Shown: positions 31,691 through 44,662, numbered from the stretch's first letter. The stretch: DNA of 64,000 nt from Ctenosaura bakeri (GCA_948474755.1 CAOLHI010000621.1:496001-560000); one strand, 5' to 3'. The notes: generated by a model not told the origin, from the letters alone. Program-made: numbers and translations.

Positions 31691-34446
31691 TAAACTTGTC
31701 AGGGGTGGACAAGCATGTGTAAGAGGCTGGGCATTTTTAAAGAAATTGTTCCTGAGTGTCTGTTCTCCCATTCAAGAGGTTCACAAGTTGAAACTTCTCC
31801 ACCATGTACACTTCTCACATTTAAAATGAGGTTTGTTTTGTTTTTCCTATTTTTAAAAGTGAGGATGATGTGTGCTAATACATTTATACATATCAGAATC
31901 ATAGCATTTTTTTGTTATCCTGCCCACCAACAGAAAATGCCTCAGTTAAAAAGAAGAGTAATTCCTAAAACTCTGACTGGAGCTTGGCAAAATTGTTTTT
32001 AAAAGCCAGCTGTTCTGCAACTGCAAAAGATATATGTTTGGGTTTTTTATTTTATTTTATTTTTGGTTTTCAGTGACTTTCAGACGGCATTGAAATGGGT
32101 GGGAATCACACAGTTGACTGAATAATATCATGTGTCTATTGGCCTCCACTGGATTTCCAAAGGTCAGAACTAGACATCCATTTGGACCAACAAATGTTAT
32201 TTTAAAAATGCCTTGGTAAGAGGAATTGTTCAGTACAGTGAACCTCCTGCTGTACATGCTTGTAAGTATATTAATATTATGAACGTGTTGGTGGTCTGGC
32301 TGTCTGTTACGTAAGAAACACAACATTTTGATTTTTTCTTTTTTTCTGGAGGAGTGACTGAAGAGCAGCCAATGGGTGTATAGGAGCAAAAGATGCCGGC
32401 TTATACTTGGTTGGTCCAAGGTGGTAGAGACCATCTACTCCAAATCGCCTTTTCCAGTGGGTTTAGATTTCATTTGAAGTCTTGTTGTGTAATGGTTATC
32501 ATCCGTTTTGAGAGGTGATTAGCAATGGGAGAATGGGAAGAGAGCAAGATCCAAGATTGATTTTTCTTCAAAAGGGAGCTGGAAGAAGAGACAACTTTCA
32601 GTCAGGGACACATTGTATACAGGCATCAATCTTCACTTATTTGATTCTCCTATTTCAAAAGTTTTCACCCCATTGAATAAGATTATGGAGTGTCCATGCA
32701 CGTTTGGATGTCTTTTCACATTTGGGGAAATGTTTTGTGAACTTTTTCTTTTTGGTAACCCCTCCTTTTTTTAAGGAAACCTTTTTGTGTGTAGAAACAC
32801 AAAACACAGAGTTTTCTGCACAAAAATTTAATAGCTCTCCTGTATTTCTTTCTCAATCAAAAAGAAATTTTAAAAGAAACCAACTCTTTGCCATTTATCA
32901 TATTATATCTCTCTCTCAATCTTGAACTTTTTTTTGTTTTTGGACAGAGTGTCCTGTTGTATTAAGACACTCTTTCTTGTGGAGGACAAGAAAATTTGTG
33001 ATGATTCTTTACATTACTAGACTGTGCATTGTATTGCGCATATGTTTTCACCGTCTGGCAGCCTGGTCTGTTTGGAAGGCATAGATGAACCTAAATCTTA
33101 GTGCTAGTCCTGACTAGAGTAGATCCATTAAATTAATGAGATTTACCTACATGTTTACTAACCATTCTGCAATTGATGCTCTAGGTCTACTCTTGTCAGG
33201 ACTATCCAATAGAATTCTAGCCAAAATGTGCTACTATCTGTGGAGTTAGTGTCCCCAGATCTGTCTTCTCCTTGCATGCCATTCACTTCTAGGTTTTAGT
33301 TTTAGTATAGTTTGAAAAGAATGTTGTTGGAAGAATAGACTACCAAGTATCCCCACTGTTTATTACTAAAGAGAGCATCATTTGGTCACTGGGCACTTCC
33401 GACAACATCTGCAGAGTCCTTGTGGCCCTCTCTCAACTGAGCACTAAGGTGGAGGTGGACGTTTCCTAGAAAATTCAGGTATTTTGTAGGGGTAGTCCCT
33501 GTGAGCTTCAAACTGCTGGAAAATGTATTTTCATGTAGATCTTAAGAAATCTGGATTTTCTGACATCTTTTGACTACATTCACATCCAGGAAGCATCTTA
33601 ATGGCTCTTCTGGCCTGAAGATTGGCAAGGACCCTGTTGCGGCATATAGGGGTACATAAATTTAATTTTCAGGAAGATAGACAACAGAATACTATATTCT
33701 CAACTTGAGGAAGGAAAGGACTTGAACTCCAGTCAGGAAACTACAAGCATCATTTTCAGTTGTGTCAGCTTGTATCTAACACAGAAGATGTGGTCTGGCC
33801 TAGAAGATCAAGGTAGTATGTATTGCCAGAACTTCACAATATCTGCTTCTGTGGGTGGGAATGCTTGAAGGAGAGACAGCCTGCCTGCACTGCACTTCTC
33901 TGGCATTGAGATATTCCTTTAATAAAACAGACACGGAACCAGACCTTCAACTGAAAAGACCAACAAAGACATTTTCATAATTCCTCTGTTTGTGGAAATT
34001 CATAGATCAGGCAAAACCCAGCTGGCTCAGGGTTTGAGGTTCGAACAACTATGGAAGCCACAGAAGAGAAAAGAACCAGACTTCTTCCAGTCCTTGGCCT
34101 TGTAGCTTTCCCATTGTTGAGGAGGAGAATGATCTCCACCATTAATACCCTCTAATTGCCTTCACAGCTACAAACCAGTCCTGTACTGGTAATACAAGTT
34201 TTTCAGATATATGAGTAGATGCAGCCAGCCTTTGGTTCACTTACTATCATAGCTTGAAAAATTACCAGTTTATCACCAAACCTTCACTAGAAGATGGTAC
34301 AAGTTCACAGAAACTAAATTCTAGAAAGGTCAGTAATGTTGTTGAATCCTGTGTGTGGGTATGCAGAAAGTAGAATATAGTCAGTTTTTGTAGACACGAG
34401 TGAGCCTTGCAGACTTCTCATAAAAAGGAAATGTTCCACTCTAAAA
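31691..34446. other. Unassigned, mostly single-copy-looking sequence
   Basis: About 2.7 kb. No exon was identified. At 33095-33205 AGTCCTGACTAGAGTAGATC is mirrored by TCTACTCTTGTCAGGACTAT, a foldback repeat of about 110 bp. T runs and AATAAA-like words occur but without a supporting transcript structure. Confidence 0.4.
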
Positions 34447-34522
34447 CAGGGATGTGGAACATATGGCCCTCCAGATGTTGTTGGTTTGCAAGTCCCACAG
34501 CCAGTGTAGCACAACTCCCAGT
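34447..34522 (+). mobile_element. Small MITE, CCAGATGT-type (family C), half copy
   Basis: Starts CAGGGATGTGGAACATATGG and contains CCCTCCAGATGTTGTTGG. Only one arm is clear. Confidence 0.6.
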
Positions 34523-34700
34523 TCATGGAAGAAAATGCTATAAACAGTCATGATAGTTATACATTCTGCCCAATATCAGAGACAGTGCCCTTTGAAAACT
34601 ACTTGCCGAGTGACTCGCATGGAAGAATGTGCTTGCATTTTTGTTCTGCTTTGTGGACTTTTTACTTGCATTTGGTTGGTTACACAGTGTACAGAATGCT

Positions 34701-34911
34701 GGGTCCTTTCACACTACACAATTACAGAACTACTATATAATTGAACTTTAACTGCTATGGCTGCATCCAATGGAATCCTGGAGTTTGTAGTTTGGGGAGG
34801 CACTAGTAGAGTTCGCATTACCTTCCCTGAACTGAGGAATCCAAGATTCCCTATGATGGAACCATGGTTTTTCAAGTAGAATCATAGTGCTAGATAGTGT
34901 GAAAGGGACCC
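34701..34911. mobile_element. Palindromic MITE, family B
   Basis: Left end GGGTCCTTTCACACTACACA and right end TAGTGTGAAAGGGACCC form inverted termini of about 17 bp. Inner arms are ATCCAATGGAATCCTGGAGT and its diverged complement. Confidence 0.82.
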
Positions 34912-35586
34912 AAATCAGGTAAGTCTTTGGACTTGTCCAGCAATCTTCTTATGATACTATGTGTCTGTGAATTATTTCTAATTTAGTTACTTAATTAGAA
35001 GTATGATGGGCAGGATCTTATTAGTAACATGGGCTCATGTAACCTGGGAATGCTTGAATCTGTACCCTTTTTTGGATGTTGACCCAAGTCCTCCCTTCAG
35101 ATAGTACTTTTTCTTTAAAGGAGGCTTGGTCTGCACCACCCTCCAAACAGAAGACTGGCTTTGTGCTGCCTTTAAGGGGAAGCATCCTCTGTAAAATAGG
35201 ACACATGGCCACACTGTGGTAAAATGCAACAGGGCATGGAATGTAATATGGAGGATTCATTAAAAGGTGCCAGGGCATGGAGGTGGGTATATGGGCATCC
35301 CCACCTGGACCCTGAAATAATACCACTCAGAAATAAACTTGGCTGTACATTTGTGAAGACAGAGCTTAAATTCTCTTTAGGCTATAGTTCCTCTGGAACT
35401 TAGTCTAGAGCTATCATTGTTCATAGGATACTGAATATCCTGCCCCCAGTACTACTATGTCTCTGATCAAGGTAGTTCTGCAAATCTTCATAGTGATTCA
35501 AATTTTTTTTGGTTGAACGTAAGAGCCCAGAAGTAGAATCAGGGGTAATATGTGAATGTTTTAGGGTAAAAGTCACAGGTATCATA
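34912..35586. other. Unassigned sequence
   Basis: No feature recognised. Confidence 0.4.
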
Positions 35587-35925
35587 TCCTCAAAATGTTC
35601 CACTTTGGTGAGGACAATGACAATTAATCCTCTGTTATCCCACTTTTTCAGCTGCTTCTAAAATGTCCTACTTTCCCTTTCTGGGTTTTTATTTTACTTC
35701 AGTTGTTGCACATTGAGTTCAAGCTGCAAATGTAGTTCACACTCAATTAACTCAGCAGGGAGAGGGGAAAGCAGAGGAAGGACTGGAATCTTGCCCTTCT
35801 CAAAGCAAACTGCAGCAGCTTCTTCCAGTTTGTGTGTTCTTCATTAATAACTTTTGCTATCTTGACCATACTCTGACATTGCTTGGCAACACATGTCCCA
35901 GTTTTCATCTGTGAAATGTTGGAGG
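35587..35925 (-). repeat. Interspersed repeat family X, copy 4
   Basis: The reverse complement matches copies 1-3, with shared AATTAATCCTCTGTTATCCC, ATTAACTCAGCAGGG and CAAACTGCAGCAGCTTCTTC. It ends GTGAAATGTTGGAGG. Confidence 0.78.
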
Positions 35926-36028
35926 GTAAGATATTCCCATTGGATAAATAGCACACTCTTCTGCTTCCAGATCCAAAGCCATTTCATTATGTAACTTTAA
36001 ATATATGAAAGAAGTGGTACTTATCCGA

Positions 36029-36256
36029 GGCCCTTTCACCAACACAATTATAGCACTATGATTCCATTCTAATTGCCATGGCAACATCCTAAGGAATCCA
36101 GGAATTTGCACTTTAGGTGTAGGTACTTAGAATTCTCAGCCAGAGAGTGGCTCTGGTGCCTCTAACCAAACTACAGATCCCATGATTCCATGGGATACAG
36201 CCATGACAGTTAAAGCAGAATCATATTGTTATAGTTGTGCAGTGTGAAAGGATCCC
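36029..36256. mobile_element. Palindromic MITE, family B
   Basis: Left GGCCCTTTCACCAACACAAT and right GCAGTGTGAAAGGATCC ends. Inner arms include TTGCCATGGCAACATCC and its complement-like GGATACAGCCATGACAG. Confidence 0.8.
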
Positions 36257-36848
36257 AGATGAAGGCATATGTGATCCCTGAGAAACAATATATTTTATGA
36301 TTCATTTATTCATTCATGTATTCATACATTATATCTTTTACTTACACATACATCCCACTACAATTATACCCCATTCAACATTTTTCAATTATTTAAAAGA
36401 AAGAAAATTAATGTTTCCTGTATGTACAGAACTAGAATAATGTCTCCCAAAAAAGAGTAGATGGTTTGATTGTACAGTTATGCAAACCTTATGCTTTGGA
36501 TAAAATCATACGTGCTATTCTTAGTCATAAAGCTATCAAGCTCTTGAGGCTGGCTCAGTCAGGACTAATGCTGTTCTCAATGTAACAATAAACTGACTTC
36601 CACTGCACCATAGGAATACACATTCAAATACAAACTTTAGCAAGGAGGAAAACATAGCCTTCAGTGTCACAAGAGGATCATGATGTCATTTGGGATTGCT
36701 GTATTTATAAAACACACCTAGATTATTTAGATAAGCTAATTAGCTCACTTTCAGATTACGACAACCTGATTTGCTATCGCTCTGAGTGTACCATAAATTC
36801 AACTTGCTTTTTGCCCCCTTCCTGAATCCTATATATTTATTGCTGGTA
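36257..36848. other. Unassigned sequence
   Basis: AT-rich, with a short ATTCATT-type run at 36300-36330. No gene is seen. Confidence 0.4.
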
Positions 36849-37078
36849 TAGCAGTTTGTTGGCACTTTTAGGCACCATGGCTTTATTCTAAGAAATCCTG
36901 GGATCTGCGGTTTGGTGAGGTACTTAGAATTGTCTACTAAAGAGGTTGAGTGCAATAGGTCAGAGGAGTGGGATAGAGCTGTCTAACACAGAATTCTTGG
37001 TACCCCTCACCAAACTGCAAGTCCCAATGTTCTGTAGCACAGATCTATGACAGTTGAAGTGCTTTCAAACCACTATAA
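36849..37078. mobile_element. Palindromic MITE, family B, diverged
   Basis: The arms carry AGAAATCCTGGGATCTGCGG and CAAACTGCAAGTCCCAATGT in inverted relation, but the outer ends are worn. Confidence 0.6.
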
Positions 37079-37246
37079 CTTCATGGTTTCCCTATTTTCC
37101 TAAGATACTTTACTGCAGCAGAAACACTGGCCTGCAAAGCCAAGAATGATTTCAGTAGTAGTTTTCCAATGTAGCATGCTGGATTTTTTTTTAAAAAAAA
37201 TATTTTTCTTTTTCTCATTTTTTAATAATATGATTGAAATTGTAAA

Positions 37247-37430
37247 GTTGAAGGCTTTCAACAGCTGGAATCCATAGGTTGTTGTGGGTTTTCCAGGCTT
37301 TGAGGCCGTGTTCTATTAGTATTTTCTCCTGATGTTTTGCCTGCATCTGTGGCTGACATCTTCAGAGGATCTTCTGATACTAATAGAACACAGCCTCAAA
37401 GCCCGGAAAACCATAACAACCTATGCTTGA
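37247..37430. mobile_element. Foldback element, possibly Penelope-like
   Basis: Inverted arms at about 37273-37324 and 37378-37425 (left ATAGGTTGTTGTGGGTTTTC, right GAAAACCATAACAACCTAT) surround a CTGCATCTGTGGCTGACATC core. Similar sequences in reptiles are usually tied to Penelope-like retroelements; that link is from memory. Confidence 0.55.
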
Positions 37431-37439
37431 AATTGTTTG

Positions 37440-37550
37440 TAAATTCCATTTTTGATGTTGATCTGTTTTAATTGTATTGTATTTGCATTTGTAAGCTGCC
37501 TTGAGTCCCAGATTTGGAAAAGCAGGGTATAAATAAATGTAATAGTAGTA
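37440..37550 (+). mobile_element. L2-type LINE 3' tail
   Basis: Contains GTAAGCTGCCTTGAGTCCCA and AGCAGGGTATAAATAAATGT, the typical L2 3' end, followed by a degenerate AGTAGTAGT run. Confidence 0.6.
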
Positions 37551-38639
37551 GTACCACCAGCAGTAGCAGCAGTAGAGACAATAGAAAACCTATCCATGAG
37601 CTGATCCTGGGAGAATTATGTTGTTCCAGCCAGGGCTCACCTCCCATTCCATCTCCTCTCAGGCCACACCAACTGCAAAGGGGAGAGATTTTTGCATGCC
37701 ACTGTCAGTCTGTAATTAAATACTCTGAAGGGCACTTAGAACATGATTCATTGCTTACATATGGCAGCATTTTTAGTGCAGTTAAATTTAAAAGTGTTTA
37801 CTAGAATGCAAGATTACTTTGGGAAAGCAAAACCCCTTGAGGATGACCCAAAGAAGCTTGACCCCTCTATGGGTGCATACAAGTTGAACAAAATGGTACC
37901 TTCAAGAGAATTGGTCCTGATGAAGTTCTTTCATTGCTTGGTGTGGTGGGAGGGGTGTTAGAAATAGGTGATGGTGAATTCAGCTTCAGCCTCAGAAATA
38001 TGATAGAATGCCCGGGGACCTGTTAGCAAAGTCATGATGACTCTGGCAGTGAAATTTAGACTTCCCAATGGGCAGAGCTTGGAGCTACTCTTTTTGGACT
38101 GCAACTCATCCCACCCAACAATCTAGCACCTGGCCAAGCTGACTTGGAGAGGCTGAGAACCAGCATCTCAAAAGTAACTTTGGCCAACGGTGACTGTCAC
38201 TTACAGAGGCCCAGGGTAGGACTGTCTTTACTTTCCCAACCTGGATGCCAGACTGAGATAGCATAGGACATACATGCAGGCAGAATAGGTCTGTATCTAA
38301 GTTTGTGGTCCTTCTGGAAGAGCCCATTGGCAGGAAGTATTAAAAGTGAGCCAAATGAGCAAACTGCCAAAGAAAGTTTTCACCTTCATTCTGGCAGGAA
38401 AACTGTGCATTTAGACTGATTTTACTTGAAGGCTAAGTCTCCAGTCTTCACTGTCATTGGCAGACTTTTAAAATGGGATTTGAAACTGGTGAACACATGG
38501 AGGGAAAGATTTTAGAAATTCAACCTTTTCCCATGTTTATATTAGCCTTAAGGATTTATCTCCTTAGTTATATTTATAGCTCAAATTTCTCCTGTTAGCT
38601 TAAGGCACTGTCCATGGATCTCCTCATCTGTACCACTTT
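37551..38639. other. Unassigned sequence
   Basis: No gene is seen. A faint family C MITE-like stretch lies at about 38095-38160. Confidence 0.4.
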
Positions 38640-38805
38640 GTGTGTGTGTATGTGCCTCCAAGTCCCCTATCATCTTATGGTGACCCCCATGAATTTGATA
38701 GTGTTTTCTTAGGCAAGGAATATTCAGAGTGGTAGCCTTATAAAAGTCCTATGAGAGAGAATAAATGGCCTGAAGTCACCCAGTGAGTGTAAAGACAGTG
38801 CTAGA
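38640..38805 (-). mobile_element. Sauria-type SINE, 3' part
   Basis: In reverse it shows the BovB-like tail (plus: GCCTCCAAGTCCCCTATCAT), then TTCTTAGGCAAGGAATATTC, and CTGAAGTCACCCAGTGAGTG from the middle of the SINE. The tRNA-like head is lost. Confidence 0.72.
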
Positions 38806-38977
38806 TCAAACCAAAGGATCAAACCATGTCCAGCAGCCTGTTCCCATAGTGGCTAACCAGCTGCAAATAGGAAGCTCACCAGGACTGGAGTGCAACTGCA
38901 ACCACTGCCTCATAGAGACGCACTGCTCAGTGCAGGGCAGAATGGGAGCTCCCAAGTCTCCAGATGAACATTCCAAA

Positions 38978-39088
38978 CCCTGGGTAAAAAATTCTTGGCC
39001 CTCCAGATGTTTTGGACTACAATTCCCACAAGCCTACACCATTGGCCTTGCTGGGTGGACCTTATAAGAGTCATAGGCCAAAACTGCC
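38978..39088 (+). mobile_element. Small MITE, CCAGATGT-type (family C)
   Basis: Contains GGCCCTCCAGATGTTTTGGA, then CTACAATTCCCACAAGCC and CCATTGGCCTTGCTGGG. Confidence 0.65.
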
Positions 39089-39525
39089 GGAGTTCAGGCA
39101 CTTCCAGACATCAGCTTTCCTGTGAACTTGCAGAGAAAGTTTCCAAAAAAAAGAATCCTGACCTGAGTCAGCTCATGAGGACATATGGGCTGTTACGTGG
39201 GAAACTTTAGCTTTCTGTGCATATGTGTGAACAGATCTAGAAACAGCCACAGCTTAAATTAGTTTTTAGCGTGTTCTCCCTTCCCCAGCCCTTAAACTCA
39301 AGCTTGTTCAGAAATCATCTCTCACTTTTGGCTTATACTCATAGACATCTTCTTTTATAGCTAGTGTTGGCTATAGAAACCTCTCCCTTCAGATCTGGAG
39401 TGTGGGGCAATTCCATAGAACTAGTCACCCGTGCTGAAACATTTGGAGGGCTTTTGTTTTTCTAATCTCTTTTCCAAATATGGTTCCTCGTAGAGGTGAA
39501 ATGGCATGGATTCCACATTGCAGAG
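39089..39525. other. Unassigned sequence
   Basis: No feature recognised. Confidence 0.4.
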
Positions 39526-39875
39526 CCTCCAACCATCCCGATTTGGCAGGGCCACTCTCGATTCATCCTCTGTTGCCCCAGTGGTCTTTAAAGTATCCCA
39601 GTGTCTCTCTCTCCTCCACTACCTTTCCCCTTTCTTCTCAGCTTATTTCAACTAGTGCAAACTGTATTCAAAATGCAAAAGTAGTTTGTACTCATTTAAC
39701 TCAGCAGAGGGGCAGGAGGGGCAGAATCTTGCCATTCTTGATAGGGTTTAGCAAAAGCAAACTGCTACAACTTCTCCTACTTTTTCTGTTCTTCCAGTTA
39801 ATAACTTTTGCCCTCCCAATCACATTCTGATGTTGCTTGGCTGTACATATCCCAGTTTTTATCTGTGAAATGTTA
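39526..39875 (-). repeat. Interspersed repeat family X, copy 5
   Basis: On plus it begins CCTCCAACCATCCCGATTTG and ends TTTTTATCTGTGAAATGTTA. Internal blocks TTTAACTCAGCAGAGGGGCA and TTAGCAAAAGCAAACTGC match copies 3 and 4 in reverse. Confidence 0.78.
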
Positions 39876-39963
39876 GATAGACAAACAGCACTGAGGCAAG
39901 GATGGGCAGGATCTGAGGGTCCATGGACCAGTTTTTCACTCCAGGACCTGCTGGGGTCTAAGA

Positions 39964-40192
39964 GACCTTCTATACTTCACAATTATACTGCTATGAGTCT
40001 ATTTTAGCTGCCATGACTTCATCATGTGGAAGCTAGGGGTTTAGGTTGTAGCTCGATCAGTGGCACTAAAGGAGCTCTTTGGCTGATAAAGAACTCTAAA
40101 CCTCCCTCTCTAAACTTTAAATCCCAGGATGTCACAGGATGTTGCCATGGCAGTTGAAACCCACAGCAAGTGCCTACTGTGAAACCTCCCCC
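39964..40192. mobile_element. Palindromic MITE, family B, diverged
   Basis: Arms TTTTAGCTGCCATGACTTCA and GGATGTTGCCATGGCAGTTG. The outer ends are TTCTATACTTCACAATTATA and a worn right end. Confidence 0.65.
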
Positions 40193-42172
40193 ATAAAAAC
40201 CTAAAAAAAAATGAAAATGGTGCCAATCTAGTTCTGTGATTTAAGAAGTGTTTTAAAGATTTTTAAAGATTCAGATCAGAGTGTGTTAAAAGGGAGACTC
40301 GCCATTCTCAAAGCCTTCGAGAAGAGGTCATTCTCCTTTTCCTCACTGATTTTTTTTTTTTTTTAACTAGGGGAGTTTCCAACAGGCACTGTGAGAAGGG
40401 TCCAGGGACTGAAAAACAGCCTTGAGGCTGCATGTTGCAGGCCACAAAATTCTCTCCATCCCCACAACTAGTGGGACAGGTCAGAGGGCTCAAGGGAATC
40501 TTCCGGTTTGCAGAAGGAGAAACCTGGGGTGGGAGTCCAAGACAGCCCAGTGAGAACCTCGTATGCTTGGTGGGTACAGAATGCTGGTTGTTGAGTGCAT
40601 GGAGAAGAATATGGAGGCAGGTAGAATATCTTATAGGATGGCATCCCTGCCTGCTTTAACCCAGAATAGCAGTACCTTCCACTGCAACAAGTTGTGGCAG
40701 ATCCTACTTGTGGTCTGTGGGTGAACACTAGCCTCTGAAACAATCTCTGGAGTAAGGAAGTGGTAAACCCCAGATAAAAGGCCTGAAGATGCTCAGAAAA
40801 AGGCAACCAAAGGAACAGTGCTGCTCATTTACTCATTGACCAAACTGTGGAAGATTGATTAAACGAGGCATTTCTATTACACAACAAATGTGGTCAGACA
40901 ACCCCCAAAACACATTTTCTGAAACCACATCCCCCCTCAGAGAGTCTGGGAAAAGTATTTGTCTCCTTGTCATCTGACCTCTTCGACAGCACATTCCAAT
41001 GGAAAACAACACAACCCACAAGCCCCAAAGCAAACTGCTTCCTTGGTGGCTGTGCATCCAGAAGATACAACAAAAGTCCAACAAACTAACTGTGGCAACT
41101 GGGGATGACTGAAGCATTACTGACTGTGCAGACATCTCATCTGTAGCTATAGCACTGAAAGGAAAAGAACAACTATCACTGAAAATTTCCAGTGCAGAAA
41201 GGTTTCTGGGACCCTTTATATAGGTGTCTTACATTGCCAAAATGGTAAAGAGGAGGTCCAAAAGTCTATTTGGGATGGCCATTCCAAATAGCTCACAGAT
41301 CCTTTCATCTGAAGACTTAAAATTCACAAATGGAAGCTACATTGATATTGTAGAGATCACAGCTGAGTCCTGATCCAGTTCTTCCAGTTCACATTGTGCC
41401 ACCAATGTGTGCAAGCTGAGCTCATGTTTGCACAATCCTGCAAAGCTTGTCTCACCACATTTTTTGTCTTCCTGCACTATGCTTCTTCAAGACTTCCACA
41501 GTGTTTCACCTAATGTCAATGGAAAAGCTATACGTAGCTGGGGAAGTCTTAGCACTGAAGTTGGTCAGTTTCACCAAGGTGGCAAGCAAAATTGACAAGC
41601 CTGAGTTTGAAGTCCATCTGGGATTCACTCAGCATCCTTGAGCCAAGATTTGTTCATCATTACTTATCCTCCTCTTCAAGTGGCATGGCTGTCAAAAAAT
41701 AGGAGGGCAGAAAATACATCACGCAGATTTTCCTTCCACCATGAAATTAAGCAATATGAAAGCAGAATAGATGCAAAAACCCATCTGAGCCAATGGGTGA
41801 TGGCAGTTAGGATCACCCGCCTGCCCACTCCAGACTAACTTTTCCTGTCTACATCCCCTGTGTCACAAGAAAGAGCAGGCAAACAGCACCATCACACAAA
41901 ACACACAATATGCAGGTGAGCCATCTCTGTCCTTTGAGGTAAGCTTGCAGGGCTTTAACTTTGGATCTATAAATAGGTAAGGGAGATTTAAATCCCCTTA
42001 TCCCCTTGCTTTCCTACTTCTCCCTCTATACATGGGGCATTTAACAACTTTCACTTGCATCAACAGTGACTTTTATTTTTTTTAAAGCCCCTGTTCAGGG
42101 AGGGTGATTTTAAGGGAAGAATTGTTGGGTAGGTTTGAAATTTCTGGGCATTCACACATGAAGTAAGTGCCA
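40193..42172. other. Unassigned 2-kb segment
   Basis: No known family was recognised, and short open frames on both strands carry no motif I know. The part at 40830-41860 is C/A-rich on plus, with several medium frames, and could be an old element or processed sequence too worn to name. Confidence 0.35.
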
Positions 42173-42410
42173 GTGTGGTGGCACAGTGGTTTGAGTGTTA
42201 GATTAGGAGACCAGGAGACCAGAGTTCAAATCCCCACTCAGCCATGGAAACTCACTGGGTGACCTTGAGCAAGTCACACTCTCTCATCCTCAGAGGAAGG
42301 CAAAGGCAAACCCCCTCTGAACAAATCTTGCCAAGAAAGCCCGGTGATAGGTTTGCCTGAGGGTTGCTGTAAGTCAGAAATGATTTGGAGGTCCACAACA
42401 ATAACAACAA
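42173..42410 (+). mobile_element. Sauria-type SINE, nearly full length
   Basis: The tRNA-like head has an A-box-like TGGTTTGAGTGTTAG and a B-box-like GAGTTCAAATCCC. The body has ACTCACTGGGTGACCTTGAG and GGCAAAGGCAAACCCCCTCT. The BovB-like tail has GCTGTAAGTCAGAAATGATT and an (ACA)n end. The SINE has a tRNA-type internal Pol III promoter and was probably moved by BovB machinery. Confidence 0.9.
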
Positions 42411-44662
42411 TGCACATGAGCCTCATTCTAGATTGATAAATTTCTAGTATATTTGCTTGAAAATGAAAGGAAAAGAAAAAGTGCAGTTGTGTACAATGTA
42501 TTTACTGTATTATGCCTTTTATTCATATGTAGAAGGCAGACTTATATTGCAGACTGGCAAAATATGGCCATCCAGCTGTTGTTCAACTGCATTAGAAATG
42601 TCTTCAACTTGGAAATTGTTACAGACAACTTGCTGCTGGTAATTCCTTTTTGTAATGACTAAGGTTCCAACACATTGCAAGTATAACTTAACATAGGATA
42701 ATTTTACTCTTTTTGTATTATAAACTGTGGTAGCTTTACGGGCATACTTCAGTTAGCAAAGCCTCTGACAAAGAAGCTCCTTTCATTCCTCCCCAGACTT
42801 TTTATTCCTCTCCCAGATGCCCCTCCTCCTCATCTTCTGTCTAGCTGGAGGTTAGTTTAGCAGCATCAGCACTGGGAAGATGATGAAGGAATGCTGGAGA
42901 AACTCTCTTGGTCCCAGGCTGCAGCAACATGTCTGCAATAAACAGAGCAACAAAGCTTAACTTAGGAAAGAATGGGATTTTACTCTAGCTGATTCTACAG
43001 TAGCTGGCTGTGCATGCCTACAATAAGCACGGTAAACAGCAGCTAGCTCTAGAGCATGTGTAGACAGCAAAACAAACAGAAAGGGGGAGATCAGATAACC
43101 TTGTCCAGCTGCCCTCAGCATGTTAAAAATCAATATGTTTAAGATTTATAAGTCTGGCCACCAAAATAGAGATCATAAGCCCAGAAACAGTGGAGCCTGC
43201 AAAAAAAAAAAAAAAACACTGCCATTTTGGAAGAACACTTCAAGTAATCTCTAGAATGATCAAAATCTTTTGTTTACTTACGCAAGGCTCACCTAAACTG
43301 TTGTTCTGTTTCACAGATGCCTATTGTTAGTTTTCAATAAAAAGTTTGTTGAAATATGTTGAATTGCTCTTCTTTTTTGGTGGGCCAGGAACTTTCACTG
43401 TTCTTTCCATGTTATTTCTGCCACTAGTACCAAATTTTCTGTTAAAGTAACAATGTCCAAGAACACATCTACTTTGTTAAGTGAGGCACACCTGTAATTC
43501 TTTTTCTGATTATGGGTGCATGACCTCACCAAATGGTGGGAAATGAGTATCACACTGTTCATGTAATGGCTCGTGCTATATTGCTACCTGTTACAGCAGT
43601 AACAAGCTGCAGGAAAGGAGAGAGTGGTTTATATCAGCCTATAGCATTCCAATTTCTAGAAGTATCTAAAGATTAATTGCTCTAAATGGGCAGTGACATC
43701 ACTTAAAATTTGTAACTATTATGCTAACCAGAATGGAATGATGTACTGGTTTAACTGGTGAGTCATTTATCCACTTCTGTTCCTACCCTAGGCATCTCCT
43801 TGGCTACGGAGAAGCATAATGTTCATCCTATATATTTAAAAGGGAAATAATCTCCAACCAATGTGATTCTTTCTTTGAGCATTGTGACTTGATGGGACCC
43901 TGGGGTCCTGCCCTTGCAGCAGCAATAACTAGGAGAGCATTCATCCTTTAAATACTAATTACCAGGCCCCAGAGCTGAAAGAACAAAAACTTCCTTCCTT
44001 CTTCTGAGCAAGGAAGTTTTAAAATGCCTTTTGTAGAATCTGGTGTCTGCATCCAATGTTGCTGTTCAGGGAAATCTACTAGCTTTGGAGAATCTCACTG
44101 CTTTTATGATTGTTTTTCCCACCTACCCTATCCCAGTTTCATAGGAACGCTTCAGTCTTGGGGTCTGGAAATATAATAAAGGAGAATAAACCATCAGTTG
44201 TTGTCCACAGACTGAACAGCAATGGAGGTGAGATTTTTATGGAGGTCAAGGCAAAAACTGAAGCATATTTCATAGCTTACGTTAAATGTACAGCAGGACC
44301 CTGCAGAAGGATGCCATGCATTTCATTGTGGAAGGGAATGTTTCTACCCATGCTTCGGAGAATACTGATCAAGTGCCCATGTATTTTTTTTTTATTTCTA
44401 TCATCTTTTGTTAGCAAAACTATGGAAACCGAGAAGATTTCCATACAAGAACTGTGTGATGCTCAAATGTGTTGAAGCTAACAAAAGCTTGTCTGACAAC
44501 GTATATTTTTTCTTTTTTTCTTTTTTTAAAGGAAAGCATTCCATTTTTTTTTTCCTGGATGGAACCGGGTGACAAGAAACACAATCTTCCTAAAATTCGT
44601 TATATATTTAAGAGAAAATATTAAGGAGGACGGAGAAATACCAGGCATTATAGGCACATGAA
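42411..44662. other. Unassigned sequence
   Basis: About 2.2 kb with no gene. An A run lies at 43201-43216. Polyadenylation-like AATAAA words occur near 42938 and 43338 without gene context. Confidence 0.4.
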
